The translations under genes were made by a program, and so were the position numbers. This document shows positions 60,368-64,000 of a stretch of DNA of 64,000 nt, one piece after another. The notes under the pieces are model-generated. The model was not told where the DNA came from. It saw nothing but the letters and a program-made list of their open reading frames with translations, and did no database searches. Position 1 is the stretch's first letter, and the number at the start of each line of letters is the position of its first letter. Source of the stretch: Natronorubrum aibiense (GTDB taxonomy: Archaea > Halobacteriota > Halobacteria > Halobacteriales > Natrialbaceae); contig NZ_CP045490.1 of NCBI RefSeq assembly GCF_009392895.1, forward strand, positions 186,001-250,000. Direction: 5' to 3'.

Positions 60368-60892
60368 TTATTCGATCCGAATCTCCCCCCGCATCGTGTC
60401 CGGATGTTGCCGACAGACGTATTCGGCCATTTCATCAGTGGCTTCGAATTCGAAGATATCGTCCTCACCAGGGTCATCGGTGACTTCGGTTTCATGCTCG
60501 TCGACGACTTCGTCATCCTCGTCGACAAGTTCGAGATTGTGGGACCCACCATTGCCCTGCTCCCATCCGATCTCGTATTCTTCACCCTCTTCGAGGACGA
60601 GCGTGGGATTCTCTTCTCCTTCTATTTCTTCGGGCTCCGCGCCTACCCAATCCGACGTCTCCCCTTCCAATATGATCGTGGTACCGGTTTCGATCTCGAT
60701 TCCATCGTCGGACTCATCATCGGTGTCGTCGTCCCCGTCGTGGTGGTCGTCTTCGTCATGGTGATCATCGTCATCGTGATGATCGTGGCCAGCCACGGGC
60801 GCAATCATACCGAGCGTACCCACTGTGACTGTGCTGGCTTTCACTACTGTTCGGCGCAAGATTCCGTCATCTGTGGAGGTTCTATCAGTCAT
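60368..60892 (-). CDS. Blue copper protein with His/Asp-rich linker
   Basis: Exported protein of 174 residues. The Tat-like signal (RRTVVKASTVTVGTLG) ends near VAGHDHH. The linker after it, rich in Asp and His (HDHHDDDDHHDEDDHH pattern), probably binds metal. The cupredoxin domain has a His in GGSHNLEL and the loop YVCRQHPDTM with Cys160, His163 and Met167, giving a complete type 1 copper set. It may carry electrons or store copper. TATA-like AGTATATATCG lies about 60 bases upstream on the minus strand. Confidence 0.85.
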   Translation of the reverse strand: MTDRTSTDDGILRRTVVKASTVTVGTLGMIAPVAGHDHHDDDDHHDEDDHHDGDDDTDDESDDGIEIETGTTIILEGETSDWVGAEPEEIEGEENPTLVLEEGEEYEIGWEQGNGGSHNLELVDEDDEVVDEHETEVTDDPGEDDIFEFEATDEMAEYVCRQHPDTMRGEIRIE

Positions 60893-61010
60893 TGTCTTTC
60901 CCCATCTACTGCTGAGTTCTCAGCCGAGGGAACGCACGTCAGCATACGATATATACTTAGTCTGCACCGCTCAATTAAATCGCGCTTAAAGATTCATCAA
61001 GATACAAGGC

Positions 61011-61040
61011 GGATACCCCGACCCTTGAGGTCGGGGAGGA
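61011..61040 (+). repeat. Right-end-like hairpin before tnpB
   Basis: GGATAC, then CCCCGACC-CTTGA-GGTCGGGG, then AGGAAGCCGAC. The layout GGATxCC, hairpin, GGAGGAxGxC is the same as the relic at 11041 (minus strand). It may be the end of an earlier element or part of the left region of the tnpB element that follows. Confidence 0.45.
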
Positions 61041-61130
61041 AGCCGACATTCGATGGCGCAAACCACGTTCAATGGCAAGGCTGACTCCCCCACATTCAAT
61101 ATTTAGCTGTAAGTAGCTCTAACTATCCTA

Positions 61131-62363
61131 ATGAAGTATAGCGGTTGTTCGGAACATCCAACTCAAACTCGACGTTCCCGAGGACGATCACGAAGTCCTC
61201 GATGAGACGTTCGAGCAGTTCCGACACGCGGCGCAACACGTCGCAGACTACGGATGGGCGACAACCCCTACAACATCACGGAGACGAAAAACACGCTCCA
61301 CGACGAGACGTATTCCGATGTCCGTGAGAAACTCACCCTGCAATCCAGTCTGGTTCAAAGTGCCCGTAACCTCGCAGCAACGGCACTCGGCAACTGCAAA
61401 GACCGAATAATCGAAGACGGTGAGAAAGCCAGCAAACCCGAGTTCCGAGGAAGCGTCGTCGTCTACAACGGTCGAACCATCACGTACAACGACGACCACG
61501 TTTCTCTCGCCACCACAGACACGCGAGTGACCGCTGAATACGTCACGCCCGCCAACAAGGAGGGGACACCGTTTGAGGACTACTGGACTGACGAATGGGA
61601 GAAAGCCGAAGCAACGCTCCACAAGCGTGATGGTACGTACTACCTCCACGTCGCTGTGAAGACAGACGTTGAACCTGATTCGAGCGACGGCGAAGCCGAG
61701 AACGGAGTGGTTCTTGGTGTCGATTTGAACGTGGATGGATACCTCGCTGTCACCAGTACGGGAGCGTTCCTCGGTAATGCGGACTACCTCAATCATCGCC
61801 GCGACGAATACGAACGTCGTCGTGGAAACCTGCAACAGACAGGCACTCGTTCCGCCCACCTCACGCTTCAGTCAATTGGCGACCGATTCGCACGGTGGAG
61901 CGCGGACTACCTCCACCGCGTCTCAAAAGCAATCGTCCGTGAAGCCGTTGAGAACGATTGCGCAGCGATTGCGTTCGAGAACTTGGAGCACATCCGCGAG
62001 CGTATCTCGAACGCTTCAAAGTTCCAGCAGTGGGCGTTCAGGGAACTCCAACGCCACGTCGAATACAAAGCCGACGAATACGGCATCAACGTGGACGACG
62101 TTGCGCCTGCCTATACGAGTCAGCGGTGCAGCCACGGTGAGTGTGGGTTCACGCACGAGGACAACCGTGATGGTGATGAGTTTGAGTGTCTGAAGTGCGG
62201 AAAGCAGTTACACAGCGATTACAACGCCGCTCGGAACGTCGGGTGGCGTCTTGTTCAGCACTGGCTCAAGTCTAGTGCTGAACGAGCCACCAGTCAACTG
62301 GCTCTCAAGTCAGGGACGTTGAACGCGAACGGTCGGTTTCGACCTACTGCGCTACGTAGTTAG
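61131..62363 (+). pseudogene. TnpB (IS1341-type) with two frameshifts
   Basis: The gene starts MKYS at 61131, then lost two bases near 61142, putting NIQLKLDVPEDDHEVLDETF and RHAAQHVADYGW in another frame. A second break (one base) at about 61255 restores the frame for the rest, which is open to 62363. RuvC residues remain: Asp in GVDLNVDGYLAV, Glu in AIAFENLEHI, Asp in HSDYNAARNVG; the zinc ribbon has RCSHGECG and CLKCG. Without the N-terminal part the nuclease is probably inactive. Its omega-RNA-like right end at 62384 is intact. Confidence 0.85.
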
Positions 62364-62383
62364 AGCGGGAGTCCACTGATAAG

Positions 62384-62412
62384 CCTCGGGGCTTGACCCC
62401 GAGGTAGTTGAC
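62384..62412 (+). repeat. Right end of the tnpB element (copy D)
   Basis: CCTCGGGG-CTTGA-CCCCGAGG followed by TAGTTGAC: a perfect eight-base stem 21 bases after the tnpB stop. This is the reference for the orphan ends A, B and C. Confidence 0.65.
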
Positions 62413-62519
62413 CAATTTGTACTACATCCGAGCTATGTATTCAGCACGACTGCTGAAATATATCACGGATTTAGGGTTTCAACAGAGCATAAAAATACGA
62501 TAAGCGTGTTTGCCGACCG

Positions 62520-63644
62520 TTATTCCGGTGGAAGTGACTTGTAGTGCCAGTCTCCACGTTCGGGAATGTCCTCAGCAGCAGTGGGATCGACATTGTACAG
62601 AGACCCGTCAGCGGTCGCTTCGAAGATACTCATGAGTTGTTCGAGCGCCAATCGATTGAGGTGTCCCTGTGATTTCTGTCCGACACCAGCCCGGTGCTCA
62701 AGCAGGATACTGCCGAGTCCGCGCAGGCCGTACCCGTTTCGTGCGATCCCTGGATATGTACCGCCGGGATATTGCGTAATATTAGCGTAGCCGAACGGTT
62801 GGGCGTGATCGTATATTACGCGGCACAGTTGCTTCGAGAGATTCTGTGGCCCCTCTTCGACGTGCTCGTTGATAGGCCAGAAGATAGAACTCTTAATCAT
62901 GTCCCCGTCGTCGTCTTTGTACGTTCCTTGATTATGGACGTCAGCGATCCAGAGCGGATCGACTGCTTCAACGGTTTCCTGCACTGCGACCGCTTCCGGA
63001 ATCGGATTCTCGGGATACTCGTCGGGGTAGTTCTGATACAGTCGACTCTCCTCCCAGTCTGGATCGTGATACCGATTGATATCCCACCCGACACCCTCAG
63101 AGCCCGCCGTAAAGAACCCCTCACTGGTATCTCTCGCGGGTGCGTCCGAATCAATGTTGTAGCGCTGTGGGATCTCGGCACCGTCGACGTTCACGCGGGG
63201 AACCACGTGAACCGTAAGTTCGTCAAGGATGTCTTGCGCAACCGTTCCGTTGTTCCCGAGGAGGCTCAGGAGGTTGGTAAGGACGGCTTCCGTTCCCGTC
63301 GGTTCATTCCCGTGTTGTTGTGTGATAACGAAGACGTCCTCGGCCCCATCGCCAACTGTCGCGCGAAAAATATCTCGCCCTTGGTTCGACTGGCCAATCG
63401 TATCGACCGAGACACGTCCCTGTGTGTTCTGTTCGATCTGCTCGAGACGCTTGACTAACTCTTCGTAGTCGTAAAACCCGTCGTAGCGAACTTCCTGCTC
63501 TCCTGTGAGCCACGGCCCGTTCGGAACGATATGGTCGTCATCATGACCTGCCGAAGCAACACCACTGACAGCCCCGACGGTGACTGCTCCACCAAGGGTC
63601 TTCAGCACTGTACGTCTGGTTGATTTGAGATAATTTCTATTCAT
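62520..63644 (-). CDS. Secreted M14-family zinc carboxypeptidase
   Basis: Exported peptidase of 374 residues. Tat signal RRTVLKTLGGAVTVGAVSG ends near ASAGH. The zinc motif HxxE is in QQHGNEPTG with the third ligand His in IADVHNQG; the catalytic Glu is in ILLEHRAGVG; substrate Arg and Asn are in PRVNVDGAE. Release of C-terminal residues from peptides outside the cell is the expected role. The ATG MNRNYLKSTRR is chosen; an upstream frame of 25 residues is not signal-like. Confidence 0.9.
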   Translation of the reverse strand: MNRNYLKSTRRTVLKTLGGAVTVGAVSGVASAGHDDDHIVPNGPWLTGEQEVRYDGFYDYEELVKRLEQIEQNTQGRVSVDTIGQSNQGRDIFRATVGDGAEDVFVITQQHGNEPTGTEAVLTNLLSLLGNNGTVAQDILDELTVHVVPRVNVDGAEIPQRYNIDSDAPARDTSEGFFTAGSEGVGWDINRYHDPDWEESRLYQNYPDEYPENPIPEAVAVQETVEAVDPLWIADVHNQGTYKDDDGDMIKSSIFWPINEHVEEGPQNLSKQLCRVIYDHAQPFGYANITQYPGGTYPGIARNGYGLRGLGSILLEHRAGVGQKSQGHLNRLALEQLMSIFEATADGSLYNVDPTAAEDIPERGDWHYKSLPPE

Positions 63645-63718
63645 CTGCGAATATAATTCTATACCAACGATCACATAAATATGAATGTCTTTCTCACACA
63701 TTGAAAGTGGTTTGCTCA

Positions 63719-64000
63719 ATCTCGCAGCCGACTGCTGGTGACAAAGTCGACCACCTCGAGTTGCTGGAAGATCCGCCGGCGATCCTACGGGATAGTTGCT
63801 GCACCGGTGCGCTCACAGATGAGACACTCGAGGATCCCGAGACGCTTCGAGAGGCGTTTATCGAGTGAGCCACCGACCTCGAGGATCGTGATCGCTTCCT
63901 CTACATCGAGATTTCACTCGAGCAGACCGAACTCAACTGCAATCGAACTCAGGTGCAGCCGAGATCAGCGCTGCTAGCACTGTTCTGGACGACAATCTCA
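63719..64000 (+). pseudogene. Unidentified gene relic at the right edge
   Basis: A frame reading KVDHLELLEDPPAILRDSC, then ALTDETLEDPETLREAFIE and a TGA, continues DLEDRDRFLYIEISLEQTEL. The acidic, codon-typical sequence on both sides of the TGA suggests one gene interrupted by a stop (TGG to TGA possible). No family is recognised and the gene may run beyond the window. Confidence 0.35.

Noticed and set aside
1-64000. CRISPR arrays, rRNA and tRNA genes
   Set aside because: No regularly spaced direct repeats, no T-loop/acceptor pattern and no rRNA motif was found by reading; a dedicated tRNA and CRISPR scan would be the decisive test.

Overview
The window is from a haloarchaeon, most likely a Natrialba/Natrinema/Haloterrigena-type member of the Natrialbales. 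The support is GC-rich genes, very acidic proteins, many twin-arginine lipoprotein signals, Bat/HTH-10 regulators, halocyanins, leaderless promoters with TATA boxes about 25-30 bases before the start codon, and haloarchaeal IS6 and IS1341-type (TnpB) elements. The assignment is by inference; no rRNA or tRNA gene was found.

Region 1 (1-19 kb) is rich in redox and thiol proteins. It holds a carboxymuconolactone decarboxylase-like protein, a patatin/short-chain dehydrogenase pair resembling the haloarchaeal polyhydroxyalkanoate-mobilising PhaZ/BdhA pair, a TauE/SafE exporter, an Rrf2-type regulator, an alpha/beta hydrolase, thioredoxin, peroxiredoxin, two FAD-dependent disulfide oxidoreductases, a DsrE-like protein and an HxlR regulator with two cysteines near its N-terminus. 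Inverted repeats of the form GTTAC-N5/6-GTAA(C/T) recur in front of several of these genes and may define a small regulon.

Region 2 (15-31 kb) is a nitrous-oxide respiration locus. nosZ, a nosB-like membrane gene, nosD, nosF, nosY and nosL lie on the minus strand, with overlapping or nearly overlapping ends. Converging on nosL are a halocyanin and an unusual lipoprotein made of two copies of a His-rich domain. A DUF3179 protein, a beta-propeller lipoprotein, an HTH regulator, a radical SAM/SPASM protein, a DUF2249 protein, an SRPBCC protein and a Bat-like regulator surround the core. Four GAAC-N2-GTTC palindromes sit in the intergenic DNA from 29.6 to 30.9 kb.

Region 3 (31-46 kb) is mixed. 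It has a Moco-domain protein, a HAD phosphatase, a frameshifted DASH-type photolyase, a broken IS6 element next to an older truncated copy, an ADP-ribosylglycohydrolase relic, a soluble seven-PAS histidine kinase with a response regulator, an aldo/keto reductase, Bat and winged-helix regulators, a cytochrome P450 relic and a zinc alcohol dehydrogenase.

Region 4 (46.8-55 kb) is a proline-related catabolic and uptake cluster: an aldehyde dehydrogenase (probable P5C dehydrogenase), a Bat regulator, proline dehydrogenase, a glutamate dehydrogenase relic, a DMT exporter, an NSS-family sodium symporter with a small partner protein, and a proline racemase-family enzyme. Part of it is bracketed by inverted TnpB-type right-end hairpins.

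Region 5 (55-64 kb) has a decayed fusion of a DUF4350-like gene with an OpuCB-like permease, a second large multi-PAS kinase paralogous to the first, a His/Asp-rich blue-copper protein, a doubly frameshifted tnpB with its right end, and an M14 carboxypeptidase. From 34 kb to the right edge, relics and mobile-element ends are frequent, which suggests an accessory, recombining part of the genome.
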